Position numbers and translations under genes: made by a program. DNA of 26,585 nt from CATOSD01 sp034422735 (GTDB lineage: Bacteria > Chloroflexota > Dehalococcoidia > Lucifugimonadales > CATOSD01), in the NCBI GenBank assembly GCA_034422735.1, contig DAOUJL010000026.1:1-26585 (forward strand), given 5' to 3'. Positions 7,345-15,148 of the stretch are shown piece after piece. Each line of letters starts with the position of its first letter. The first letter of the stretch is position 1. The notes under the pieces are model-generated. The model made no database searches. It saw only the letters and a list, made by a program, of their open reading frames with translations, and was not told the DNA's origin.

Positions 7345-8259
7345 TCAGGCGCTCTCCTCGACGTGTGCGCCCTTCGACGTCGGCTTGGTGACCAGAATCG
7401 AGCCATCCACGCCCGACTTGTGGGCGATGTCGGCCATCTCGTAGCCGATCGTGTACTCACGGCCCCTTGTGAGCGCCAGCACGCTCGATCCGGCGCCGGA
7501 CAGGAACACGCCCAGCGCGCCGGCGTCGCGTGCGGCGCGGAAGATGTTTCGCATGGGGTAGAAGATGGCCTGTCGCGCGGGTTGGTGGAAGCGGTCGCCG
7601 GTGGCGACGTCCATGTGGGCGAGGTCGCCGGTGGCGAGGGCGCGCACCAGCAGGGCGGCGCGGCTTATGTTGTAGACGGCGTCTGAGCGGGGAACCTCCG
7701 GCGGCAGCAGGTCGCGGGCCTCGCTTGTCGGCATCGGGACGTCCGGCACGAACAGCACGGCCATCAGGTCGTCCGGCACGGGCACGGACGCCGACAGTAG
7801 CGCGCCGTCCTCATCCCTGGCGACTATGCGGCAGCCGCCGAAGATGGCGGGGGCGGCGTTGTCCGGGTGGCCCTCCAGCCTCGCGGCGAGCTCCAGCAGT
7901 TCCAGCGGCGCGAGACCGTCGCCGCGCATCTCGTTCGCGGCAAAGAGGCCGGCCACGGCGGCCGCGGAGCTGCTGCCGAGTCCCCTGCCCAGTGGTATGC
8001 GGTTGTCGCAGGTCATCCTGACGCCGGGCGGCGACTCGCCCGCTCCCTCGAAGAGTACGCTGAAGCCGCGGTAGACCAGGTTCGAGGCGTCCTCGGGCAG
8101 TTCGCTCTTGCCCTCCCCGGCTATCTCGATGCCGAGCGGGCCGGGGCGGCGTTCCACGCGAACGGTGTTCCACACGTCCAGCGCCATGCCGAGGCAGTCG
8201 AAGCCGGGGCCCATATTGGCGGTAGTCGCGGGGACCCGCACACACACTAGGTCTCTCAT
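7345..8259 (-). CDS. thrB: Homoserine kinase
   Basis: This 304-residue GHMP kinase phosphorylates homoserine on the way to threonine. It shows the N-terminal substrate motif PATTANMGPGFDCLGMAL (10-27), the ATP-binding loop PLGRGLGSSSAAAVAG (89-104), EGHPDNAAPAIFGG, and the C-terminal motif GVFLSGAGSSVLAL. The size is typical. It is the first gene of a minus-strand operon with lysC, so two committed steps of the aspartate pathway share a promoter. The ATG at 8259 has a CCCGC-rich leader without a classic Shine-Dalgarno sequence. A clear TATAAT lies just upstream. Confidence 0.95.
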   Translation of the reverse strand: MRDLVCVRVPATTANMGPGFDCLGMALDVWNTVRVERRPGPLGIEIAGEGKSELPEDASNLVYRGFSVLFEGAGESPPGVRMTCDNRIPLGRGLGSSSAAAVAGLFAANEMRGDGLAPLELLELAARLEGHPDNAAPAIFGGCRIVARDEDGALLSASVPVPDDLMAVLFVPDVPMPTSEARDLLPPEVPRSDAVYNISRAALLVRALATGDLAHMDVATGDRFHQPARQAIFYPMRNIFRAARDAGALGVFLSGAGSSVLALTRGREYTIGYEMADIAHKSGVDGSILVTKPTSKGAHVEESA

Positions 8260-8273
8260 ATCAAGCGGGGGAA

Positions 8274-8282
8274 ATTATAGCA
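8274..8282 (-). promoter_or_regulatory. Extended -10 promoter of thrB-lysC
   Basis: On the minus strand TGCTATAAT gives a perfect -10 with a TGn extension, 15 bases before the thrB start. No convincing -35 box is seen. Transcription would begin about 8 bases before the start codon, so the leader is very short. It lies back to back with the mutS2 promoter in a gap of 104 bases. Confidence 0.5.
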
Positions 8283-8331
8283 CAGCGGGGGTGGTGTTCC
8301 GTAGTGTCGGGAAGGGGCGTGGACGTGCTTA

Positions 8332-8340
8332 TGGTAGAAT
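8332..8340 (+). promoter_or_regulatory. Extended -10 promoter of mutS2
   Basis: TGGTAGAAT on the plus strand is a TGn-extended -10, 24 bases before the mutS2 ATG at 8364. As for thrB there is no good -35 box. The two divergent promoters of this gap share the extended -10 design. Confidence 0.42.
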
Positions 8341-8363
8341 CGTTCTGATACTTGGAGGGCCGC

Positions 8364-10820
8364 ATGGCGACTGAAGAAGGCATAAACGGGCAGGATGCGC
8401 CGCGATTCGGAGGCGACTCTGGGGACGGCGCGTCGCTTGGCGAGGAGTTGCGGGCGCAGTCGATGGAGGCGCTGGACTTCCCGGAGGTGCGGCGGCAGGT
8501 GGCGGGCCGCGTCACGTTCTTTCCGGCGCGCGAACTGGCGCTGGGGATGTCGCCGTCGCACAGCCCCGCCGAGGTCGAGGAGCTGCAGCGCGAGACGGCC
8601 GAGGCAGTGGAGTTGCTCGAGGAGGTCGACGGCGTCGACCTGCACCTGGCGGTGGACACCTCGGAGTACGTGGCGATGGCGGGCATCGGCGGCGTGCTGA
8701 CCGGTACGCAACTCCTGTCGGTGGCGGACTCGCTGGAGGTGCACAGCCGGGCCACGGGCGCTGTTGGACGCACTCGCGGGAGGCTGCCGCTGCTCGCGGA
8801 CGTTGTCGCGGGGATACCGGACCTGAGCGAGCTGCGGCGCCAGATTCGCAGGAAGATCGACGCGCGGGGCAACGTGGCTGACGACGCCACACCGTCGCTG
8901 CGTGCGCTGCGGCGGCAGGTGGTGCGGGCGTACGACCGCGTGACCGAGACGCTGCAGCGGCTGATACGCTCGGAGGCAGGACGCGAGGCGCTCCAGGAAT
9001 CGCTCGTCACGACGCGCAACGAACGGGTGGTGGTGCCGGTCAAGGCGGAGATGCGGTCGCGCGTCCCCGGCATCGTGCACGACGCGTCCAACACCGGGGC
9101 GACGATCTACGTCGAGCCGTTCGCGACCGTGGATATGGGCAACGAGTGGCGGGAGCTGGTGCTGGAGGAGGAGCGGGAGACGCTGCGCGTGCTGCGCGAC
9201 CTGTCCATGCTTGTGGGGGAACTGGCGGAGGATATCGGGCGCGGGGACAGGCTTACGGCGCGCTTGGACTTCATCCTGGCGAGGGCGCGCTACGGCGCGG
9301 CGAACCGGTGCGTGTCGCTGCCTCCGAGAGTCGCACGGGGGAACGAGGGACCGCCGGACACGTCGCTGCGGCTGCTGGAAGCGCGTCATCCGCTGCTGGG
9401 CCGGGAAGCCGTGCCGATAGACGTGTCGCTGGGCACGGACTGGCGCGTGCTTGTCATCACCGGACCGAACACGGGCGGCAAGACGGTTGCGATGAAGACC
9501 GTGGGGCTGCTCGCGCTGATGTACCAGTCCGGCTTGCAGGTCCCGGCGGCTGAGGGCAGCTCGCTGCCGGTGTTCGACGGAATCTACGCGGACGTGGGCG
9601 ACCACCAGAGCATCTCGGAGTCGGTGTCCACGTTCAGCTCGCACATGCGGAACGTGGCGCGGATAATCGAGTCGGCGGGCCCGGGCTCGCTGGTGCTGCT
9701 GGACGAGCTGGGCGCGAGCACGGACCCGGAGGAGGGCGCGGCGCTTGGCCGGGCGGTGCTGGACCACCTCGCCGGCCTGGGAGTGAGCACCATCGCCACC
9801 ACGCACCACCGGCAGGTGGCGACGCACGCGGAGGCGTCGCCGGACATGGGAAACGCGAGCGTACAACTGGAGCCGGACACGCTTGAGCCGACCTACGAGC
9901 TGACGATGGGCATACCCGGCAGAAGCTACGCGATGTCTGTCGCGGCGCGGCTGGGGCTGATGGAAGAGATCATGGAGCGGGCCAAGTCCCTGCTTGAGCC
10001 GCAGCATCTGAGGTTCGAGGACTGGCTGCGGGAGTTGCAGGCGGACAGGACGCGGTTGCAGACGAGGCTGCGCGAGGCGGAGGAGACCCGCGCCGAGGCA
10101 GAGGGCATCCGGCGGGAACTGCAATCGCAGCTCGACTATCTTGCCGATCACCGGGACAGCATCATGCGCAGCACGCGGCGCGAGACGCTGCAGCGGTTCG
10201 AGGACGCTCGGCGCAAGCTGCGGCGCATCGAGTCGGCGCTGGCGTGGACGGCGCCCGCGGCGGACGGCTCGGCGCAACGCGCGCGGATCGACGCGGCGCG
10301 GCTGGAGCTGGAGCGGGCGAGCGTGCCGGAGCCGGTCCCGGTGATGCGCCGTGAGGTGGAGAGGCGTCCAATCGGTGTCGGGGATAGCGTGGACGTTGGC
10401 GGGCTGAACCTGGTTGGCAAGGTACTGTCGCTTCCGGACCAGGGCGACGAGGCGGAGGTGAGCGTGGGCAGGGTGACGCTGCGGGTGGACCTGGGCAGGC
10501 TGACGCGTGTGGAGGATACCGCGCCGGAGCCCGAGAACGAGGCGCCGACAATCAGTTACGAACTGGCCCCTCCGCTGGGCACACAGGAGTTGGACCTGCG
10601 GGGGCTGCGTGCCGCGGACGCGCTGGTGCGTCTGGAGGAGTTCCTGGACGGGGCGATGCGGGACGGTCTGGGGTCGGTGCGGGTCATCCACGGGCGAGGC
10701 ACGGGGGCGCTGCGCCACGCGGTGCGGGAACACCTGGCGCGGCATACGCTGGTGCGGGAGTTCGCGTCGGAGCCGCCGGAGCGGGGCGGAAACGGGGCGA
10801 CCGCCGTACAGTTGGCATGA
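8364..10820 (+). CDS. mutS2: Endonuclease MutS2
   Basis: This 818-residue MutS-family ATPase lacks the mismatch-recognition domain and ends in a nuclease domain. Visible are the core/clamp region, Walker A GPNTGGKT (about 367-374), Walker B LVLLDELGAST (about 442-452), the STFSSHM segment, a long charged helical stretch (about 545-640, probably coiled coil) and a C-terminal Smr domain beginning LDLRGLR near 742 with the HGRGTG signature. Known MutS2 proteins act on recombination intermediates, and on stalled or collided ribosomes in some bacteria. ATG 8364 is preferred over TTG 8352 because GGAGG (8354-8358) is 5 bases before it. Its last four bases overlap the DUF192 start (ATGA). Confidence 0.95.
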   Translation: MATEEGINGQDAPRFGGDSGDGASLGEELRAQSMEALDFPEVRRQVAGRVTFFPARELALGMSPSHSPAEVEELQRETAEAVELLEEVDGVDLHLAVDTSEYVAMAGIGGVLTGTQLLSVADSLEVHSRATGAVGRTRGRLPLLADVVAGIPDLSELRRQIRRKIDARGNVADDATPSLRALRRQVVRAYDRVTETLQRLIRSEAGREALQESLVTTRNERVVVPVKAEMRSRVPGIVHDASNTGATIYVEPFATVDMGNEWRELVLEEERETLRVLRDLSMLVGELAEDIGRGDRLTARLDFILARARYGAANRCVSLPPRVARGNEGPPDTSLRLLEARHPLLGREAVPIDVSLGTDWRVLVITGPNTGGKTVAMKTVGLLALMYQSGLQVPAAEGSSLPVFDGIYADVGDHQSISESVSTFSSHMRNVARIIESAGPGSLVLLDELGASTDPEEGAALGRAVLDHLAGLGVSTIATTHHRQVATHAEASPDMGNASVQLEPDTLEPTYELTMGIPGRSYAMSVAARLGLMEEIMERAKSLLEPQHLRFEDWLRELQADRTRLQTRLREAEETRAEAEGIRRELQSQLDYLADHRDSIMRSTRRETLQRFEDARRKLRRIESALAWTAPAADGSAQRARIDAARLELERASVPEPVPVMRREVERRPIGVGDSVDVGGLNLVGKVLSLPDQGDEAEVSVGRVTLRVDLGRLTRVEDTAPEPENEAPTISYELAPPLGTQELDLRGLRAADALVRLEEFLDGAMRDGLGSVRVIHGRGTGALRHAVREHLARHTLVREFASEPPERGGNGATAVQLA

Positions 10821-11284
10821 GCTGGGCGGCGCTAATGCCGCTCGCGCTGCTGCTGTTTGCGCTGTGCGAGAGCGTCGAGACGGCCACCCGGCTACCCGTG
10901 GTAGAGGTCGGCGGCGCGGCGTTCAAGGTGGAGATCGCGGACGACGCGGAGGAGCGGTCGCGGGGACTGTCGGGTCGCGATCCTCTGCCCGATGATGGCG
11001 GGATGCTGTTCGTGTACCAGGAGCCAGTTGTGCCGGGCTTCTGGATGCGGCAGATGCGGTTTTCGCTGGACTTCGTGTGGATTGGCGACGACTGCACGGT
11101 CGCGGACGTCACGCCCAACGTGCCGGCGCCCGAGCCGGGCACGTCCGAAAGCGAGCTTACGCTGTACCAGCCATCGGCACCGATCCTGTACAACCTGGAA
11201 GTGAACGCGGGCACTGCGGCGCGGCACGGAATCAGAGTTGGTGACGGGGTCCGGTTCCGCAACGTGCCGGGCGGCGGATGTTAG
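10817..11284 (+). CDS. DUF192-family protein, exported
   Basis: This 155-residue protein has an N-terminal hydrophobic segment (about 4-18) that looks like a signal or anchor. The following DUF192 domain has typical motifs: AFKVEIADDAEERSRGLSGR, GMLFVY and FWMRQMRFSLDFVWI, then a late VNAGTAARHGIRVGD. The family's function is not established. The Cys17 in LFALCES is not in a proper lipobox, so lipidation is doubtful. The ATG overlaps the mutS2 stop by four bases, indicating coupled translation. fmt follows 33 bases downstream on the same strand. Confidence 0.85.
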   Translation: MSWAALMPLALLLFALCESVETATRLPVVEVGGAAFKVEIADDAEERSRGLSGRDPLPDDGGMLFVYQEPVVPGFWMRQMRFSLDFVWIGDDCTVADVTPNVPAPEPGTSESELTLYQPSAPILYNLEVNAGTAARHGIRVGDGVRFRNVPGGGC

Positions 11285-11317
11285 GCAGTTCGAAGGTAGG
11301 AAAGGAGACTCGCCCTG

Positions 11318-12259
11318 GTGCGTATTGTCTTCATGGGCACACCGGAGTTCGCGGCGCCGGTGCTCCGCGCGCTGGTGGACGCGGGGCACGACGTGGCCGC
11401 GGTGTACACGCGCCCGGACAGGCGGGCGGGCCGTGGCAGCCGGCTGGCCGCGCCGCCGGTGAAGAGGGCCGCCCTCGAACTGGGTCTGAGCGTGCGGCAG
11501 CCCACGTCGCTGCGGCGTGACGAGGAGGCGCAGCGCGAGATACGTGAACTCGCGCCGGACGCCATCGTGGTGGCTGCCTACGGCCTGTTTCTGCCGCCGG
11601 ACACGCTGAGCGCGCCCAGGCTTGGGTGCGCGAACATTCACCCTTCGCTGCTGCCGCGCTACCGCGGACCTTCGCCTGTTGTGACGGCGCTGCTGAACGG
11701 GGACGAGTCGACGGGCGTGACGCTGATGGTGCCGGACGAGGGTATGGACACCGGGCCGATTCTGGCGGCGTGTGAGACGGCGGTAGGGATGGACGAGGAC
11801 GCCCAGACACTGACGGCGCGGCTGTTCGAGATGGGCGCGGCGCTACTTGTGGAGACGCTGCCGGCGTGGGAGCGGGGAGAGGTGAGGCCGGTGGCGCAGG
11901 TCGAGTCGCTCGCGAGCGTGACCAGCCTGGTGAGCAGGGAAGACGGCGAGATAGACTGGCGTCTGCCCGCGTCGCGCATCGAGCGTATGACGCGCGCCTA
12001 CAACCCCTGGCCTGGTGCGTTTACGACGTGGCGCGGGTCGGTGCTGAAGGTGGTGAACGCGCGGGCGCGGGAAGCCAAAGCGGGCGACGCCGCCCCCCCC
12101 GGCCTGGTCGTCGCGCTCGCAGACGGCGGCATCGGCGTGTGGACGGGCGACGGCGTGCTGGAGCTACGCCGCGTCCAGCTTGCGGGGCGCGCCGAATCGG
12201 ACGCACGCGACTTCGCCCGCGGGTATCGGGAGTTCGTAGGGTCGCAACTGGGCGAATAG
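11318..12259 (+). CDS. fmt: Methionyl-tRNA formyltransferase
   Basis: This 313-residue enzyme formylates initiator methionyl-tRNA using 10-formyl-tetrahydrofolate. The catalytic residues fall at the same positions as in the E. coli enzyme: Asn106, His108 (in NIHPSLLPRYRGPSP) and Asp144 (in DEGMDTGPIL). The N-terminus RIVFMGTPEFAAPVL is diagnostic, and the C-terminal tRNA-binding domain (about 205-310) is present. The start is GTG at 11318 with AAAGGAG upstream (11299-11305). It ends the mutS2-DUF192-fmt run. The TAG stop is also the first three bases of a palindromic repeat that follows. Confidence 0.97.
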   Translation: MRIVFMGTPEFAAPVLRALVDAGHDVAAVYTRPDRRAGRGSRLAAPPVKRAALELGLSVRQPTSLRRDEEAQREIRELAPDAIVVAAYGLFLPPDTLSAPRLGCANIHPSLLPRYRGPSPVVTALLNGDESTGVTLMVPDEGMDTGPILAACETAVGMDEDAQTLTARLFEMGAALLVETLPAWERGEVRPVAQVESLASVTSLVSREDGEIDWRLPASRIERMTRAYNPWPGAFTTWRGSVLKVVNARAREAKAGDAAPPGLVVALADGGIGVWTGDGVLELRRVQLAGRAESDARDFARGYREFVGSQLGE

Positions 12260-12300
12260 TCCCTTCCCCCTTGATGGGGGAAGGTCAGGATGGGGGGTGA
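12257..12300 (+). repeat. Palindromic intergenic repeat, copy A
   Basis: The element starts TAGTCCCTTCCCCCTTGA and ends with a G-run plus TGA. It contains a perfect 9-bp stem (12262-12270 with 12276-12284) and a 5-base loop. About 40 of 43 positions match copy B at 16413-16455. Its first three bases are the fmt stop codon. It lies between convergent fmt and the amidase gene and may end transcription, although there is no T-run. Confidence 0.75.
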
Positions 12301-12314
12301 GACCCCGCCGCCGC

Positions 12315-13706
12315 CTACAAAGGCGGCCGCTGCCAGCCAATGAGCGCTGACTCCAGCACCGCCGCCAGCGCCAGCGCCACGTCCTCTCGCCAGGGGCGGG
12401 CGACGACCTGCACGCCGATGGGCAGTCCCTCTGGAGACGTGCCGCCGCGCACCACAGCGCCCGGCCAGCCGGTCACGTTGTACGCGCCTGTGTAGGTGAA
12501 GCCCATTCGCCGGCTCTCCTCGAACGTGCCCTCGTGCTCGGTGGCCGGGAAGGCGGCCGTGGGGCAGAGGATGGCGTCGTAGTCCTCCATGAAGGCGAGC
12601 ATGTCGCTGCGGTAGGCGTCGGCCTTCTCCAGCAGCGCGCTGTACTCGTCGGCGGGGACCGCCTCGGCGTCGTCCAGCCTGCGCTGCAGCCAGGGATGGC
12701 TCTCGGTGGTGCCGTACTTCGCCAGCAACCGCTTCGTCCAGCCCCGGCCGTCGGCGCCGCTGAGGGCGTTGTGGAAGTCGGGTAGCTGCGCGAGCGCAGG
12801 CGGAAGGGCCTCGACGACCTCGGCGCCCACGTCCCGGAGCGCGGCGGCGGCGGCGACCGCGGCGTCCGCGGTCTCCGTGGTTGGGGTCTGGAGGCCGTTG
12901 TCCGCGTGCATGGCGACGCGGAGCGAGCCAATCGCGACGCCGTCGGGGTCGCCCAGCGGCACGGGGGCGATAGCGGGGTCTCGCCAATCCGGGCCGGCGA
13001 TGATGGGCAGGGTGAGCGCCAGGTCCTCGACGAACCGCGCCATCGGGCCGAGCTGCGTGAGCGAGTCCACCGCGCCCATGCCGTAGGGCACTATGTGGCC
13101 GGTGCGGGGTACGCGCCCGGAGTTGGGCTTGATGCCGGCGATGCCGCAGAAGTGGGAGGGCAGGCGGATGCTTCCGCCGGTGTCGCTGCCGATGTCGAGA
13201 GGGGAGCCGCCGGACGCGACGATTGCCCCCGCGCCGCCGCTGCTGCCGCCGGGCATACGCGAGAGGTCGTAGGGGTTGTTGGTGCGCCCGTAGACGAGGT
13301 TGTTGGTCTCGCCCGCGAGCGTAAGCTCCGGCGTGTTGGTCTTGCCGAGCAGGATGGCCCCGGCGGCGCGTAGCCTCGCGGCGACTGTGGAGTCGCGGTC
13401 GGGGACGAAATCGGTGCGACCCAGCGTGCCGCCAGAGGTGACCACGCCCTCGGTGTCTATGGAGTCCTTTAGCGTGATGGGAACGCCGTGCAGTGGGCCC
13501 AGGTTCCGGCCCCGTGCCAGCGCCTCGTCTGCGCGCCGGGCCTCTTCGCGAGCACGCTCGGACGCGAACTGGACGACGGCGTTCAGGCTGCCGTTCACCT
13601 CGTCGATCCGCGCCAGGTGCGCTTCCACGACCTCCGCTGCCGAGAACTCCCTGGCGCGGATGCCCGCGGCTATGGACTTCGCAGACCTGTAAATGATGTC
13701 GCTCAT
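12315..13706 (-). CDS. Amidase-signature family amidase
   Basis: This 463-residue serine hydrolase of the amidase-signature family hydrolyses amide bonds. The Ser-cisSer-Lys triad is intact: Lys80 in ITLKDSID, Ser155 in GGSSGG (153-158) and the nucleophile Ser179 in SDTGGSIRLP. The 24-residue gap between the two serines matches the family. Length and C-terminal region (PIGVQVVARPWRED) are typical of GatA-like stand-alone amidases; no GatB or GatC is nearby, so a tRNA role is unlikely. The ATG at 13706 overlaps the dinB stop (ATGA), implying coupled translation. The substrate is unknown. Confidence 0.92.
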   Translation of the reverse strand: MSDIIYRSAKSIAAGIRAREFSAAEVVEAHLARIDEVNGSLNAVVQFASERAREEARRADEALARGRNLGPLHGVPITLKDSIDTEGVVTSGGTLGRTDFVPDRDSTVAARLRAAGAILLGKTNTPELTLAGETNNLVYGRTNNPYDLSRMPGGSSGGAGAIVASGGSPLDIGSDTGGSIRLPSHFCGIAGIKPNSGRVPRTGHIVPYGMGAVDSLTQLGPMARFVEDLALTLPIIAGPDWRDPAIAPVPLGDPDGVAIGSLRVAMHADNGLQTPTTETADAAVAAAAALRDVGAEVVEALPPALAQLPDFHNALSGADGRGWTKRLLAKYGTTESHPWLQRRLDDAEAVPADEYSALLEKADAYRSDMLAFMEDYDAILCPTAAFPATEHEGTFEESRRMGFTYTGAYNVTGWPGAVVRGGTSPEGLPIGVQVVARPWREDVALALAAVLESALIGWQRPPL

Positions 13707-14815
13707 GCAAACTCTCCTATTCGCTCGAATCCCGCCAGCGTCAATTGTACGTGTTGTTCGGCCTGCCTGTCTTGCGGGTCGTCGAATCCGGACACTCCCA
13801 CGCCCACGAGACGAAACTGCCGGCGTCCGGTGAGCTCCGCCTGTAGCAGGGTGTCAGCGGCCTGCGCAATCTCCACGGAGGAGTCGACGCGCTCCGGCAG
13901 GGTCTTCTGGCGCGTAAACGTGGTGAAATCCGACAGCCGCAGCTTGAGCTTCACGGTGCGCCCGCGAAGGGACTTTCGCTGAAGCGCCTGGGACACGTTC
14001 AGGCTCAGCCTGTTGACAAGCTCTCTGAGCGCCTCGGGGTCCCCGGTGTCCTGCGCGAGGGTGGTCTCGGCGCTGATGGACTTGGTCTCGCGCTCGGTGG
14101 ATACCTGGCTGTCGTCGACGCCCATGGAGAGGGAGCGCATACGGGGACCGGTCCTGCCGAATCGTTCCCGGAACCACTCCTCGGTCATCGAGGCGAGCTC
14201 GCCGATCGTGGTAATGCCGTGGGCGTGGAGGCGTTCGGCTGTCTTGGGACCGACGCCCCACAGCCGGCCGACTTCGAGGGGCGCGAGGAAGGCGCGCTCT
14301 TCACCGGCCGCCACGATGGTGAGGCCGTCCGGCTTCTGGAAGTCGGACGCTACCTTTGCGACCGACTTGCCGGTGGCGACGCCGAGGGAGATGGTCAGGC
14401 CGAGCTCCGAGCGGATGCGGCCCTTCACCTGGAGGGCGATGTCGCGCACCGGGCGGCCCTCGCTGACGGCCTCGGTGACGTCGAGGTAGGCCTCGTCGAG
14501 CGACAGCGGCTCGACGAGCGGCGTGGTATCCGCGAATATGGCCATGGCGCGCCTGGACACCTCGCGGTAGCGAGGGAAGTTCGACGGCACCCGGACCGCC
14601 TGGGGGCAGAGCGCCAGCGCGGTGCGCATGGGCATGGCGGAGCGCACGCCGAACTCGCGCGCCTCGTAGGACGCCGACGCGACGACGCCCCGGCCCTCGG
14701 GGCTGCCGCCGACTACGACGGGCTTGCCGCGCAGTTCAGGGTCGTCGAGCTGCTCGACGGCGGCGTAGAAGGCGTCGAAGTCGGCGTGGATGATATGTCG
14801 GGTCGGGTGTGCCAT
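13703..14815 (-). CDS. dinB: DNA polymerase IV (Y family)
   Basis: This 370-residue translesion polymerase has the catalytic motif HADFDAFYAAVEQ near the N-terminus (Asp12, steric-gate Tyr17), SLDEAYLDV (Asp107, Glu108), VATGKSVAKVASDFQKP and a helix-hairpin-helix thumb (WGVGPKTAERLHAHGI). The little-finger domain follows, and near the C-terminus QLTLAGF could be a sliding-clamp binding motif. I prefer ATG 14815 because a -35/-10 pair just upstream puts transcription start only about 6 bases before it. A GTG at 14839 is the alternative but lies upstream of that transcription start. No recognisable SOS box was seen. It is translationally coupled to the amidase by a 4-base overlap. Confidence 0.95.
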   Translation of the reverse strand: MAHPTRHIIHADFDAFYAAVEQLDDPELRGKPVVVGGSPEGRGVVASASYEAREFGVRSAMPMRTALALCPQAVRVPSNFPRYREVSRRAMAIFADTTPLVEPLSLDEAYLDVTEAVSEGRPVRDIALQVKGRIRSELGLTISLGVATGKSVAKVASDFQKPDGLTIVAAGEERAFLAPLEVGRLWGVGPKTAERLHAHGITTIGELASMTEEWFRERFGRTGPRMRSLSMGVDDSQVSTERETKSISAETTLAQDTGDPEALRELVNRLSLNVSQALQRKSLRGRTVKLKLRLSDFTTFTRQKTLPERVDSSVEIAQAADTLLQAELTGRRQFRLVGVGVSGFDDPQDRQAEQHVQLTLAGFERIGEFA

Positions 14816-14827
14816 CTCTTTACAAGT

Positions 14828-14856
14828 GGTATACTGCACTTCAACGAAGGACTCAA
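14828..14856 (-). promoter_or_regulatory. Promoter of dinB-amidase
   Basis: On the minus strand TTGAGT (14851-14856) and TATACC (14828-14833) are separated by exactly 17 bases. The predicted transcription start, about 14821, is only some 6 bases before the ATG at 14815, giving a nearly leaderless mRNA. Both boxes match consensus at four of six positions or better. Confidence 0.45.
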
Positions 14857-14858
14857 CA

Positions 14859-14890
14859 CCTGTATTCCTCCGAGTAGCGGCTGGTACAGG
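14859..14890. repeat. Small inverted repeat between dinB and small membrane protein gene
   Basis: CCTGTA (14859-14864) and TACAGG (14885-14890) form a 6-bp inverted repeat with a 20-base spacer in the divergent gap. It could be an operator or a weak hairpin. At this size it could also be chance. Confidence 0.25.
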
Positions 14891-14927
14891 AATCCGAACT
14901 GTGTGAGAGTGATTAAGAGTGGCAACG

Positions 14928-15104
14928 ATGGAAGAACGACTGAGCAGGCTTGAAGGCGCTTACGAGCATCTGGCGACCAAGGCTGACATCGCCGATCTGA
15001 AGGCCGAGTTGTTCGACAAGATGAACGTTCATATGCGCTGGATGATCGGGATACAGATAGCCAGCCTGGTTGGAATCGTTGCTGTGTTGAGGCTGCTGGA
15101 GTAA
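14928..15104 (+). CDS. Small coiled-coil membrane protein, hypothetical
   Basis: This is a 58-residue protein. The N-terminal half (MEERLSRLEGAYEHLATK and on to ADLKAELFDKM) has heptad-like spacing and should form a coiled coil. The C-terminal third (WMIGIQIASLVGIVAVLRLL) is a single membrane segment. The ATG at 14928 has AAGAG 8 bases upstream; a GTG at 14919 would add three residues. It stands alone between dinB (divergent) and the racemase-like gene (convergent), with a hairpin just after the stop. Coiled-coil-plus-anchor miniproteins of this shape are common in phages and mobile regions, but no function can be given. Confidence 0.65.
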   Translation: MEERLSRLEGAYEHLATKADIADLKAELFDKMNVHMRWMIGIQIASLVGIVAVLRLLE

Positions 15105-15109
15105 GGGAG

Positions 15110-15137
15110 GCTCTTCCCCCGCCAAAAGAGGAAGAGC
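15110..15137. terminator. Intergenic hairpin between convergent genes
   Basis: GCTCTTCC (15110-15117) pairs with GGAAGAGC (15130-15137) around a 12-base loop. It sits between the stop of the small membrane protein (15104) and the stop of the racemase-like gene (15149). It could act in both directions, but neither side has a T-run, so termination strength is uncertain. Confidence 0.4.
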
Positions 15138-15148
15138 ATCTAAAGTCG

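Noticed and set aside
7323..7460. Upstream extension of lysC to 7460
   Set aside because: The extra 46 codons overlap the end of thrB in another frame and have no aspartokinase similarity. The TTG at 7322 has a good AGAGGA site and gives the normal N-terminus.
8256..10745. 829-codon open frame on the minus strand opposite mutS2
   Set aside because: Its translation is Arg/His/Leu/Gln-rich without domains, while the plus strand encodes a complete MutS2. It is a GC-driven shadow.
14840..14927. SOS (LexA) box upstream of dinB
   Set aside because: I looked for GAAC/GTTC-type and CTGT/ACAG palindromes. Only the CCTGTA/TACAGG pair with a 20-base spacer was found, which is too widely spaced for a LexA site.
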